Counted from the stretch's first letter, positions 39,893 through 48,638 are shown. The stretch is 49,066 bases of DNA from Candidatus Woesearchaeota archaeon (GCA_018302785.1 JAGVZF010000002.1:1-49066), one strand, 5' to 3'. Notes: generated from the letters alone by a model not told the origin. Program-made: numbers and translations.

Positions 39893-39971
39893 ACCGTTCA
39901 CTGAACCGTATGAACCGTTCATGAACCGTTCACTGAACCGTATGAACCGTTCATGAACCCTGTGAACCGTC
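39893..39971 (+). repeat. GAACCGT repeat array: two identical 32-bp units plus a partial
   Basis: accgttcactgaaccgtatgaaccgttcatga at 39893-39924 and 39925-39956, then accctgtgaaccgtc; eight ACC(G/C) cores spaced 12-9-11-12-9-11-9; just upstream of 'tttttatatt' and the ORF at 40011. Confidence 0.95.
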
Positions 39972-40010
39972 AAAAGAAAAGTTTTTATATTGCCTTAAAT
40001 ACTTAATTTT

Positions 40011-40568
40011 ATGTGGTTTTTTAAAAAAAGAGATGATTCATATAAATGGCATCATCTTCATAAGACATTATCAAAGTCATTTGATCACATAAAGTACGAT
40101 GTTTCTAATATAAACAAAAAAATAATTGAATCACATGAAACTCATAAAGCTCATAAGAAAGATATATTAATCTTAAATAAAAGACTCTCTAGAGTGGAGT
40201 CATTAATAGAAGAATTAATATTAGATTATTCAAATTCTAAAAAACAAACTCAAGTTATCAGAACAGAATCTTTTGACACAGATGACGATTCAATTAATTT
40301 AACTAACCTCCAAAAAAGCATTCTTCTTAATTTATCAATACTTAAAAATGAATCTGGAAAAGACTTTATCTCTATGAAGGATCTAGCACAAGAACTCTAT
40401 CCAAATAAAAATTACACTAAAATTAAATCATTATTATCTGCTTATACTGATTTATTAGTAGATTTAAAGTTCATTAAAAAAGAAAAAAAAGGAAAGGAAA
40501 CTTATTTATCTTTAACATATAAAGCAGATAAACATATTAGAAAAGTAAAAATTAAAAAAGAAGCTTAA
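40011..40568 (+). CDS. Coiled-coil + winged-helix DNA-binding protein
   Basis: 'SNINKKIIESHETHKAHKKDILILNKRLSRVESLIEELI' coiled coil; 'LTNLQKSILLNLSILKNESGKDFISMKDLAQELYPNKNYTKIKSLLSAYTDLLVDLKFIKKEKKGKETYLSLT' wHTH. Confidence 0.65.
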   Translation: MWFFKKRDDSYKWHHLHKTLSKSFDHIKYDVSNINKKIIESHETHKAHKKDILILNKRLSRVESLIEELILDYSNSKKQTQVIRTESFDTDDDSINLTNLQKSILLNLSILKNESGKDFISMKDLAQELYPNKNYTKIKSLLSAYTDLLVDLKFIKKEKKGKETYLSLTYKADKHIRKVKIKKEA

Positions 40569-40594
40569 ATTAATAATTAAGGCGATAAAAAACG

Positions 40595-40843
40595 ACTAAT
40601 GTATTAGAAACTCTTGCAGAAGAAAAAAGCGGACAAACAGCAATAGACAATGCATTCTCAATATTATGGGAATTAATACCACCAGTTGAAATACATACAG
40701 CCATGCTTCTTTATCCAGGATCATATTGCACTCAAAATTGCGATGACTTATTCTCATCAAGATATGATCCAAATGCCCATAATTCACATATCGCCCAGTA
40801 TCTTATAACATTATATCAAGAATTAATTGCTAAAAGAATTTAA
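40595..40843 (+). pseudogene. Gene remnant / start-less ORF (~82 aa)
   Basis: Open frame TNVLETLAEEKSGQTAIDNAFSILWELIPPVEIHTAMLLYPGSYCTQNCDDLFSSRYDPNAHNSHIAQYLITLYQELIAKRI* with protein-like composition, but no ATG/GTG/TTG near its 5' end. Confidence 0.45.
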
Positions 40844-40905
40844 TCAATAATTATAACTTTATATTTAAAACATAACAAAAACTTTTAATCAAAAATCAAA
40901 TATAT

Positions 40906-42684
40906 TTAATCTAAAACATTAAAACTTACATAATTAATATCACTATTTCCTGCTTTATCTTTAGCTAAGAATGCAATATCATGATCACCTTCACTAAATG
41001 TCATCATCCTATTAAAAGAGTCACAATTTCTACATAAGTTCCTCTGTACAGGATTTCTAGAACTAAAATCAATATAACTTAAACTTGCTTCCTCACTAAT
41101 ATTAATATCAAATAGCACATTATTTCCATATTGTGTATTTAATGGATTAAAAATATTAATTTCTGGACTTATTGTGTCTACATCTACACTTTCAATAGTT
41201 CTACTTACAACGTCATTAATATCATCACTTATTTTAAAATAATAATCTATTTCTTCATCTTCTACGCTACTTAAATCAACAGTAATCAAACACTCTTTAT
41301 TGTCCCCAGCCTCGCAATTATCTAAATTTACTTCACTAAAATTAGCATCCTCATTTTTTCTCCAGAATAACTCAATTTCCTTTAAATTATTTTCACTATA
41401 AAACACTTTAAAAGTTCCATTAGTAACCTGATTTCCTTTAGGTTCAGTTTTCTTTATCTTTGGATTAATTGTATCTACAAATACCTGTAAATTAATCTCG
41501 TTTACATTACCAAAATTTGTTCCTCTTATAGTTATATTATTAAGTCCTTCTTTTAAAGTTCTAGATTTATTAAAAGCATTACAATTATTGCATAATTTAC
41601 TAAACTTCCCATTGATTCCAAGCTCTAGTTTTTCAATAACTACATCAATATTAATATCAAAATTAACTCTTTTTTTATTATAAATTCCTTCATCAACGGG
41701 ACTTAATAATTCTATATTAAATAAATCATTATTAACATTGAAATTCCATTCCTTTAAGTTACTATTTCCTGCATTATCCTCGATATATAAACTTACATTA
41801 TGCGTCCCATTAATTAATGTTACATTAACTTGATATCTAACATCCGCATGATTTTCATTATATGAAACATATTCATGGCTTAATACATTTCCATCTAACA
41901 TTAATAAAACACTTGCATCATCTAATCCAGAACTACCTTGATAAATCTCTTTTAAAGTAGCTTTAATTAATGGCATATTATTAGAAATGCTATTTTCTTG
42001 GGGCATTTCATCAATTATACTGGGAATTGTAAAATCAACTTTACTAATAAACTCTCTTAAAGGTTCAACTCTACCAGAATCATCAATAGTATAATACCCT
42101 ATTGTAGAAATTCCTCCTGTTAAATTATCTTCAGTCCCTAAAAATTCTCCTATATAAGGTACTATAGGATTACTAAATCCATAAAATGTATCCCCAACAT
42201 TATTATAATTTAAACTTATTGTAGGAATTGTTTTAAACCATCCATTATTCCCATCGGGATTTAAAGGATTTGTTATTAAACTAGTTCCTAAAACTAAGAA
42301 GTTTTGTAAAGTTCCTGTTGTTACAGCTCCACATGTATTATTTGCTTTATATCTCCAGCTAACAACTTGATTTATATTTAAATCATAAATTGGAATTGTA
42401 AAGCTATACAAATTTAAGATATTACTTATATTAAAGTAATTATTAAAACTGCCTTTAAAATTAGATTCAAGCCATACTTTACTAATATTTGTTCCATTAA
42501 CTTTTACAATTAATATGGGACTTTCTCCATAGAAAACAGGATCTTGGTCTAAAACTTCATTACTTATTGTAATATTTTCATCGCAACTACTAGAAACATT
42601 AATATTAATAGCTTTTGTATTATTAGGATTAATTAAAATTAACAATAGTGCAATAACTACAATAAATACATGTTTTTGCTGCAT
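40906..42684 (-). CDS. Secreted Ig-like/PKD-like surface protein
   Basis: Signal peptide 'HVFIVVIALLLILINPNNTKA'; repeated beta-rich modules with 'CNNCNAFNKSRTLKEGLNNITI' and 'CRNCDSFNRMMTFSEGDHDIAF'. Confidence 0.65.
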   Translation of the reverse strand: MQQKHVFIVVIALLLILINPNNTKAININVSSSCDENITISNEVLDQDPVFYGESPILIVKVNGTNISKVWLESNFKGSFNNYFNISNILNLYSFTIPIYDLNINQVVSWRYKANNTCGAVTTGTLQNFLVLGTSLITNPLNPDGNNGWFKTIPTISLNYNNVGDTFYGFSNPIVPYIGEFLGTEDNLTGGISTIGYYTIDDSGRVEPLREFISKVDFTIPSIIDEMPQENSISNNMPLIKATLKEIYQGSSGLDDASVLLMLDGNVLSHEYVSYNENHADVRYQVNVTLINGTHNVSLYIEDNAGNSNLKEWNFNVNNDLFNIELLSPVDEGIYNKKRVNFDINIDVVIEKLELGINGKFSKLCNNCNAFNKSRTLKEGLNNITIRGTNFGNVNEINLQVFVDTINPKIKKTEPKGNQVTNGTFKVFYSENNLKEIELFWRKNEDANFSEVNLDNCEAGDNKECLITVDLSSVEDEEIDYYFKISDDINDVVSRTIESVDVDTISPEINIFNPLNTQYGNNVLFDINISEEASLSYIDFSSRNPVQRNLCRNCDSFNRMMTFSEGDHDIAFLAKDKAGNSDINYVSFNVLD

Positions 42685-42771
42685 TTTTAGCCACTCTCTC
42701 GTAGATATAAAACATCTTATTTATTTAAACATTATTATACTATAAAATTCTCTTCTTTCTATGGAAAATCC

Positions 42772-43734
42772 ATGAAAAGAATTAAAAACTTACTTTATTC
42801 TGAAATAGATATGAAATATCAATTATTGCTTAAAAGATTCGATCTAGACATTAATAAAGTAAAAAATAACATAAATGCCTTTTCCAAAGGCACTTTTACC
42901 ATAGATACTCTTACTAAAAGATTACAATTTACAGGGGATTTAAATATACAAAAAGCTTCATTAATTGGAGAAATAGCATTAATATTAATAGAGGAAAAAA
43001 CGCCAAATTTACTAAAATTTGAGAACTTAAGAAAAGACTTAATTACAATAGCTAAAAAATACAAAAACGTAGATGTAAGAGTAAAAATTCATTCTGCAAT
43101 AAAAATTTCAACATCTTCTTTGAAGAAAAAACTTTCAAATTACTTAGAAAAATCATTAGTAAAAGTAAGTGATGATGCACAAACTACATTATTAATTGAA
43201 TTATTCAAAGAAAAAGGCGCAATAAATTACAGAATTTTTTCCTATAAACAAAAAATAAAACCAAAACAAACAAACAAATTTTCAAATATTACTATATTAA
43301 TTGAAAACCCTAGATTAAAAGAAGAAATTTCAGACTTCTTAAGATTAAGCTTAGTTTTTAATTTGACATTTAAAGTAATCCACGACGATAAAGTACAATT
43401 TGAAGCAATGTTAAACAATGCAAAAAAACTAACTAAAGGAAAACTAGGCAACTTTAAAGTAGAAATAATTAACAATTTAAGTCAACTTCATGGATACATT
43501 AAAATTGGCTTTTCTAAGCACGCTGAAAAAAATGAACAAGATCTAATCACATTTTTAAAAGAAAACAAAAATAATAAACTACTTTTTGTTTTTGGAAATG
43601 ATTTGTTTGGACTAACTCAAACAACTAGAGAAAAGCTGCCTAATATGTTTAGTCTTACTGAAGAAAAAATCAAGCCTTTAAAGGTATCTCAAGCACTATC
43701 TTATGTTCTTGGAATTTACTCAACTTTAAGTTAA
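42772..43734 (+). CDS. Putative THUMP-SPOUT-like RNA methyltransferase family protein
   Basis: 'VDVRVKIHSAIKISTSSLKKKLSNYLEKSLVKVSDDAQTTLLIELF' THUMP-like; C-terminus 'KLLFVFGNDLFGLTQTTREKLPNMFSLTEEKIKPLKVSQALSYVLGIY' SPOUT-knot-like. Confidence 0.45.
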   Translation: MKRIKNLLYSEIDMKYQLLLKRFDLDINKVKNNINAFSKGTFTIDTLTKRLQFTGDLNIQKASLIGEIALILIEEKTPNLLKFENLRKDLITIAKKYKNVDVRVKIHSAIKISTSSLKKKLSNYLEKSLVKVSDDAQTTLLIELFKEKGAINYRIFSYKQKIKPKQTNKFSNITILIENPRLKEEISDFLRLSLVFNLTFKVIHDDKVQFEAMLNNAKKLTKGKLGNFKVEIINNLSQLHGYIKIGFSKHAEKNEQDLITFLKENKNNKLLFVFGNDLFGLTQTTREKLPNMFSLTEEKIKPLKVSQALSYVLGIYSTLS

Positions 43735-43776
43735 CAAAAAAGTACATTTTTTATAAGTTTTCTAATAATAATTTTT

Positions 43777-44082
43777 ATGCCAGATAAACTAATTTATTCA
43801 GGAAAGCCAGAAGGACTTTATTCATCATTTGAATCTTTCTATCAAGCATTACATCAAAGAATTCCTGATTTAAGGCAGGACTTTCAAAAAATAAATAGAA
43901 AGTACACTAAAACTTGGTTCTGGTCAAGATATAATAAATCATGTTTAACTTACCTTAGTGTAAATACAAGAGGAACCACTGAAGTTTATGTTAGATTGTT
44001 TGCCAGAACAGATAAGAAGATAGCAGGAATTGAAGCGAAAATCAAAGAGCATGAAGTCAAAGTTCTTGAAACAACAACTTAG
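43777..44082 (+). CDS. Small hypothetical protein, paralog of the next gene
   Basis: 'LIYSGKPEGLYSSFESFYQAL'; intact ORF. Confidence 0.45.
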   Translation: MPDKLIYSGKPEGLYSSFESFYQALHQRIPDLRQDFQKINRKYTKTWFWSRYNKSCLTYLSVNTRGTTEVYVRLFARTDKKIAGIEAKIKEHEVKVLETTT

Positions 44083-44128
44083 GTCAAATTTAGAAACATT
44101 TTTATTTTAATAGCCTCGATATCGATTA

Positions 44129-44443
44129 ATGCAAAAATATATTTATGATGGCCCAGACGAGGGACTATTTTATGAATCTAAATTCCATAAATATGTAGTT
44201 AGAAGATTTGCTCTACAGCTTGTCTCACATACTAAAAGAAGTGATAATTTAGACTCGATCACTCACGTGTATGGTTTAAGTAATGGACAACTTGACTACA
44301 GAATTGGAATGACTTTTCAGACAACATTTCTTACTAAGGCTAAAAAACCAGGAGAAGGTAGAACAACAATTTCTTTATTTAATAATTCTAATGGGGTTAG
44401 CATAGTAGAAGAAATAATATTAAGAGAACATAAAAAAGGATAG
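44129..44443 (+). CDS. Small hypothetical protein, paralog of the previous gene
   Basis: 'YIYDGPDEGLFYESKFHKYVV'; intact ORF. Confidence 0.45.
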   Translation: MQKYIYDGPDEGLFYESKFHKYVVRRFALQLVSHTKRSDNLDSITHVYGLSNGQLDYRIGMTFQTTFLTKAKKPGEGRTTISLFNNSNGVSIVEEIILREHKKG

Positions 44444-44536
44444 AAAAACGATCAATTGGTAGAGAATTGAGATTTCACACCTAATTTTTGCTTAAGTAAA
44501 GAAAAAGTTTATAAACTATAGACTCTCTATAGAATC

Positions 44537-44770
44537 ATGATAACTTCTATTCAAATTCATGAAAAAGTGAAAAAAGAACTAGATTCATTAAAAGAAAGCT
44601 CTAAAGAGACATATGAAGATGTTATTGTAAAAATGATGAAATCTGTTGAAAAAAATAAAAGAGAGCAAAAGAAGTTACTTATTGAAGGCTATAAAGAGAT
44701 GGCCGAAGAAAGTTTAAAAATAAATAAAGAATTTGAAGCTATTGAAGAAGATTTTGACTGGGAATGGTAG
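44537..44770 (+). CDS. Antitoxin-like protein partnering a MazF-type toxin
   Basis: 'ITSIQIHEKVKKELDSLKESSKETYEDVIVKMMK' ribbon-helix-helix-like N-terminus; overlaps the toxin ORF by 7 nt. Confidence 0.7.
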   Translation: MITSIQIHEKVKKELDSLKESSKETYEDVIVKMMKSVEKNKREQKKLLIEGYKEMAEESLKINKEFEAIEEDFDWEW

Positions 44771-45111
44771 ACATAAAAAGAGGGGATATAGTGCTTGTAA
44801 ATTTAGATCCAATAAAGGGTAGCGAACAAGGTGGAACTAGACCTTGCGTAATAATTCAAAATGATTATGGGAATAGTTATAGCCCTCTTACAATTATTGC
44901 CCCTCTAACTTCAAAAGACTTTACAAAAGAATTCCCAACAAATGTTTTTATCCTTAGAAAAGAATCAAAATTAGATAAAGATAGCACTATCTTACTTAAT
45001 CAAATAAGAACTATTGATAAATCACGAATAATCAAGAAATTAATTAAATTAGATAACACTATAATGAATAAAGTAGATATGGCAATTAAAGTTAGTTTAG
45101 GATTAGAGTAA
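44764..45111 (+). CDS. MazF/PemK-family endoribonuclease toxin
   Basis: 'IKRGDIVLVNLDPIKGSEQGGTRPCVIIQND', 'STILLNQIRTIDKSRI'. Confidence 0.88.
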   Translation: MVDIKRGDIVLVNLDPIKGSEQGGTRPCVIIQNDYGNSYSPLTIIAPLTSKDFTKEFPTNVFILRKESKLDKDSTILLNQIRTIDKSRIIKKLIKLDNTIMNKVDMAIKVSLGLE

Positions 45112-45142
45112 AAAGCAAAAGATTTAATTAAAAGGGATATAC

Positions 45143-45184
45143 CAAATATTAATGGTTAATTTTAAACCTTCATTGTTAAAAGTT
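45143..45184 (+). repeat. Direct repeat copy 1 (42 nt), truncated copy of the 46821 gene start
   Basis: caaatattaatggttaattttaaaccttcattgttaaaagtt, identical to 46812-46853; here encodes only MVNFKPSLLKVLIID*. Confidence 0.95.
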
Positions 45185-45371
45185 TTAATCATTGATTAAA
45201 TGTATTTTATATCAAATGAAATCAGCAATTTGTTAAATATACTTCCAATCACCAAAATTAATTTATATTATCTTGAGGGTACTACAATTTTTAATATGTT
45301 GTATATTCTTTTAATTGAAACTTCTTCTAAACATTCTAGACATATTCATTTTAAGATGAAGGGAGGTAAAA

Positions 45372-46370
45372 ATGGAAGATTCAATTACTAGGGAACAACT
45401 ATTTTTGAGACAAGAAGTTCTCGATACGATAAGGGCCTTTATGCGAGAAAAAGGTGTTCCAGAAAGCTTTTACGACAAAATAACAAGCGGAACTGGTGCG
45501 TGCGAAAACGTTCCAACAGTATATCAAATAAATGACCCGCACAACTTTTCTTTACTGAGCCAAACAGATCAATTGTATATGGAAGCGCAAATAATAAGGC
45601 TAGGCCTATCTTCACTATACACTGCCGGAAGATCATTTAGAAAAGAACCAAGGGCTGGCGATGGAAGACATTTATCAGAATTTACATTATTGGAGTTTGA
45701 AGCTGTAGACATGGATCTAGAAGGATTATTAAACTTTCAAGAAGAATTACTAAATAAAGTAATTGAAGAAGGCCTAGAAAGTGAACATATACCAGAAAAA
45801 CATAAGGATAGATTAAGAAAATTCTTAGAAAATGGCTACAAAAGAGTAACTTACACTGAAATAGTAAACAAACTAAGTGATGGTGGAGTAAGCATTAACT
45901 GGGGAGATGATTTATCCTCAAGAGATGAAGAAGCGATATGTCTTCTATGTGGGGGACCAACACAAGTGACCCATTATCCAGAAGAAATAAAATTCTTTAA
46001 CATGTACAGAACCCAAAGAGACACCCTTGGTGATTTACATAGAATACAAAAAGAAGAAGAAACAGATACAACTACTGTTGATTGCGTAGATTTCCTACTT
46101 CCATGGGCAGGAGAAACTTTTGGTGGAAGCAGAAGAGAAGAACTTTATAGCGTCCTTACAGCAAAATTACTAAGGGGCGAGATGTTTAAGCAAATGCAAA
46201 AAGCAAGAGAAGAAAGTGGATACAAATACGACCAAGATGCAACATTGGAAGCATTTAACTGGTACTTAGAATTGTTTAAAGACAAAGAAATAACAAGATC
46301 AGGATTTGGATTAGGTATGGGAAGACTAGTTCAATTTTTACAGGGGTCAACGAGGGTTGTATCATTTTAA
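45372..46370 (+). CDS. AsnRS/AspRS-like class II catalytic domain without anticodon-binding domain (archaeal asparagine-synthetase candidate)
   Basis: Class II motif 2 'SFRKEPRAGDGRHLSEFTLLEFEA', motif 3 'GFGLGMGRLVQFL', 'GGSRREELY'; lacks N-terminal OB-fold; GGAGGT SD at 45362-45367. Confidence 0.8.
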   Translation: MEDSITREQLFLRQEVLDTIRAFMREKGVPESFYDKITSGTGACENVPTVYQINDPHNFSLLSQTDQLYMEAQIIRLGLSSLYTAGRSFRKEPRAGDGRHLSEFTLLEFEAVDMDLEGLLNFQEELLNKVIEEGLESEHIPEKHKDRLRKFLENGYKRVTYTEIVNKLSDGGVSINWGDDLSSRDEEAICLLCGGPTQVTHYPEEIKFFNMYRTQRDTLGDLHRIQKEEETDTTTVDCVDFLLPWAGETFGGSRREELYSVLTAKLLRGEMFKQMQKAREESGYKYDQDATLEAFNWYLELFKDKEITRSGFGLGMGRLVQFLQGSTRVVSF

Positions 46371-46465
46371 TTTTTATTAAAACTTTTAACCAATAGCTTC
46401 TCTATTTAAGCACAACTTTAGTAAAAAGCAAAAGTTTAAATTTTAAACATTTTAATTAAGGTTGC

Positions 46466-46795
46466 ATGAAGTTAAAAGATTTTTTCAAGTTAACTAGAGC
46501 CAAATTGTTAATATCATTTACATTATTTATTGCCAGCCTAGTTTTATCCTTAACATTGGGGATCTCAACCGAACCTCGAGTTAGTGCTTTAATTTACCCT
46601 CCAGATTTTGTCTACTCATATCTTCATTTTTCATTAACGAAACCAGTGGCCTCCTTAAATAATTGTATTTTTCCCGGTTGCAACTTAATTATTGCCATAT
46701 TAACATTAATAACAAGCATAGCAATTTATTATTTTCTAGGGGCCTTAATATATTATTATTGGTGGGGTAAAAAGTCTAAAAAACTAAACCTTTAA
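46466..46795 (+). CDS. Small membrane protein
   Basis: Hydrophobic ORF 'LKDFFKLTRAKLLISFTLFIASLVLSL...'. Confidence 0.5.
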   Translation: MKLKDFFKLTRAKLLISFTLFIASLVLSLTLGISTEPRVSALIYPPDFVYSYLHFSLTKPVASLNNCIFPGCNLIIAILTLITSIAIYYFLGALIYYYWWGKKSKKLNL

Positions 46796-46811
46796 ATTAA
46801 AGAAGATATGT

Positions 46812-46853
46812 CAAATATTAATGGTTAATTTTAAACCTTCATTGTTAAAAGTT
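46812..46853 (+). repeat. Direct repeat copy 2 (42 nt)
   Basis: Identical to 45143-45184; spans the start of the 46821 ORF. Confidence 0.95.
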
Positions 46854-47048
46854 ATTCTCACAATAGTATTTGGCATTATTGTATTCTATCTATTCTTAAT
46901 CCCAGTTGGCGTCTGTAGCATATCAGTTTTACCGGATTGCGTTTTATCTCTTGTAATTAATACACCATTACTATATGTTTACCTCTTGGTGTCCTTTTTA
47001 CTAGTATATTGTCTTATTTCCCTAGTCCAAAAGCCTAAAAAGAAATAA
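46821..47048 (+). CDS. Small membrane protein
   Basis: Hydrophobic ORF 'MVNFKPSLLKVILTIVFGIIVFYLFLIPVGVC'. Confidence 0.5.
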   Translation: MVNFKPSLLKVILTIVFGIIVFYLFLIPVGVCSISVLPDCVLSLVINTPLLYVYLLVSFLLVYCLISLVQKPKKK

Positions 47049-47124
47049 CAGTAAAATTTAAACAACTATAAAGTAGCTACAAAACATAAGATTTAAATAC
47101 TTTAATTGTGCAAGATATCTTGAA

Positions 47125-47916
47125 ATGTCACTTGAAACAAAATTAGAACTATCAGATTTTGAAGTTATTGGAAAATTACCTGATAATTTAGTGCAAACAC
47201 CTACTTTTTTAGAAGGAGAATTTGGAAGAGCTGTTTATGAAAGATATCAAGAATTAAGAGAATCTGTTTTTAGTAATAATCCAAATTTAAGATTAAAATT
47301 TGAAAATGGAGTTATTATACATTCCACACCTTTTGATGCAATATTAATAGATCAAATACTTAAAGAAGTTCAAGGAAAGCCAAGAACGCCTTTACCAAGA
47401 CATTTTGAAGATCAAAGAATACTTGATATGGTAAATGGAGAACACTATTCTGATACTAGAGCTTTTGTACTTAGAAATCCAAAAGACTCCTATAATTCAA
47501 GAAATGAACCACTAGCCGAATTTTTAGCAGAACAACAAGGCGTAGAGTTGTCAAGATTAGAAAGAGAACCAGTTATGCTTTATGGTTTCACTTTACAACC
47601 ATGGCCCGAAGATAGAAAAGGTTATGGATTAAGAACCACTCCAAATGAAGAATTTACTGTACATCATGATGATAGACTTCTAGGAAAATGGAATGGTTAT
47701 AGGTTTACTAAAATTGATAAAATAGGATTTCCAATAGACTTAGATAGAACTAAAGGTCATAGAACTTGGTATACAAGACAAGATGGCCTTTCTGGGTTGT
47801 GCTTGGGCAGGAATCTGGACTTGAACTCCAACAGGGGCAACCTTGATAACTCGAACTCTGATGGTCGGGTAGTCGTCGTAAGCGACGCAGTCGCGCCAAA
47901 AACTTCTAATCAATAA
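47125..47916 (+). CDS. Hypothetical protein with GC-rich, compositionally distinct C-terminal tail
   Basis: Intact 263-aa ORF; composition changes at ~47785 ('LSGLCLGRNLDLNSNRGNLDNSNSDGRVVVVSDAVA'). Confidence 0.5.
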   Translation: MSLETKLELSDFEVIGKLPDNLVQTPTFLEGEFGRAVYERYQELRESVFSNNPNLRLKFENGVIIHSTPFDAILIDQILKEVQGKPRTPLPRHFEDQRILDMVNGEHYSDTRAFVLRNPKDSYNSRNEPLAEFLAEQQGVELSRLEREPVMLYGFTLQPWPEDRKGYGLRTTPNEEFTVHHDDRLLGKWNGYRFTKIDKIGFPIDLDRTKGHRTWYTRQDGLSGLCLGRNLDLNSNRGNLDNSNSDGRVVVVSDAVAPKTSNQ

Positions 47917-47971
47917 TTAATTTATTTAGCGAGTACTGATAATCTTTCTTATGCGTAATCTAGTAGCATAA

Positions 47972-48571
47972 TTACTCACGGTAAAATTTTTCAGATGTAA
48001 AACCCATAAGATAATTGAAAAACCAAATATCAAAAGCTGTTAACTTTCTAAATTCCTCTGTCGTATTTACCACAATTAGGTCATCTAAAGGAATTTCTCC
48101 TAAAATTACTACTTCTGAACCAGTTTCCCATTCTAACCCTTCATAGATCCTTCCTTCGTATTTACTAGTCTCTAATGCCACCAGTAAAGGGGTTCCATAA
48201 TAATCTTCTGCTCTCCTTTTAGCATAGGTCAAAGCTGGAGCCAGATCTAAGGAAAATGAAGTAGTAGGAACTCTTTGTGATGTGTCCCAACTGCCACAAT
48301 AATAACCAGCGTCTCTTATTCTCTCTTCGAGTTTTTGCTTCGTACTTCCCCTAAAAATATGTTGCCCTTCCGGTCTTATAAGAATGGATTCCAAGCCATC
48401 TGCAATTCTATTTGCATTAGCCATTAAACCAATAAATAAAGATGCATTATACACCACTAAGGCTAGAGCTCTTGGTTCAGTTTTTTTATCAGGATCATTT
48501 CTTTTCATGTAACCAAATGCACCAAAATATGGTATAAAATCCCGAGTTTTTAATTTATAACTTTCATCCAT
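47972..48571 (-). CDS. Hypothetical protein with ADP-ribosyltransferase-like motif layout
   Basis: 'HIFRGSTKQ' ... 'TTSFSLDLAPALTYAKRRAED' ... 'ETGSEVVILGEIPLDDL' resembles the R-S-E arrangement of ART-fold proteins. Confidence 0.35.
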   Translation of the reverse strand: MDESYKLKTRDFIPYFGAFGYMKRNDPDKKTEPRALALVVYNASLFIGLMANANRIADGLESILIRPEGQHIFRGSTKQKLEERIRDAGYYCGSWDTSQRVPTTSFSLDLAPALTYAKRRAEDYYGTPLLVALETSKYEGRIYEGLEWETGSEVVILGEIPLDDLIVVNTTEEFRKLTAFDIWFFNYLMGFTSEKFYRE

Positions 48572-48638
48572 ATACTTATGAATTAATTCTAGAATTTATA
48601 AACCTTTCTATTTTTACCACTAATAAGTTAGAATAAAA

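Noticed and set aside
39321-39971. Repeat arrays as CRISPR
   Set aside because: Units are 9-12 bp (or contiguous 32 bp) without spacers; no cas genes nearby.
40596-40787. 63-aa minus-strand ORF
   Set aside because: The plus-strand frame 40595..40843 is more protein-like; this is probably its antisense shadow.
45200-45391. 63-aa ORF upstream of the aaRS-like gene
   Set aside because: Overlaps the SD and start of the well-supported downstream gene; no motif; likely non-coding leader or debris between the direct repeats.
47800-47850. Minus-strand 'TTGGAGTTCAAGTCCAG' resembling a tRNA T-arm
   Set aside because: The T-loop register does not give a proper 5-bp T-stem and no acceptor, D or anticodon arms could be assembled; treated as part of the GC-rich block.
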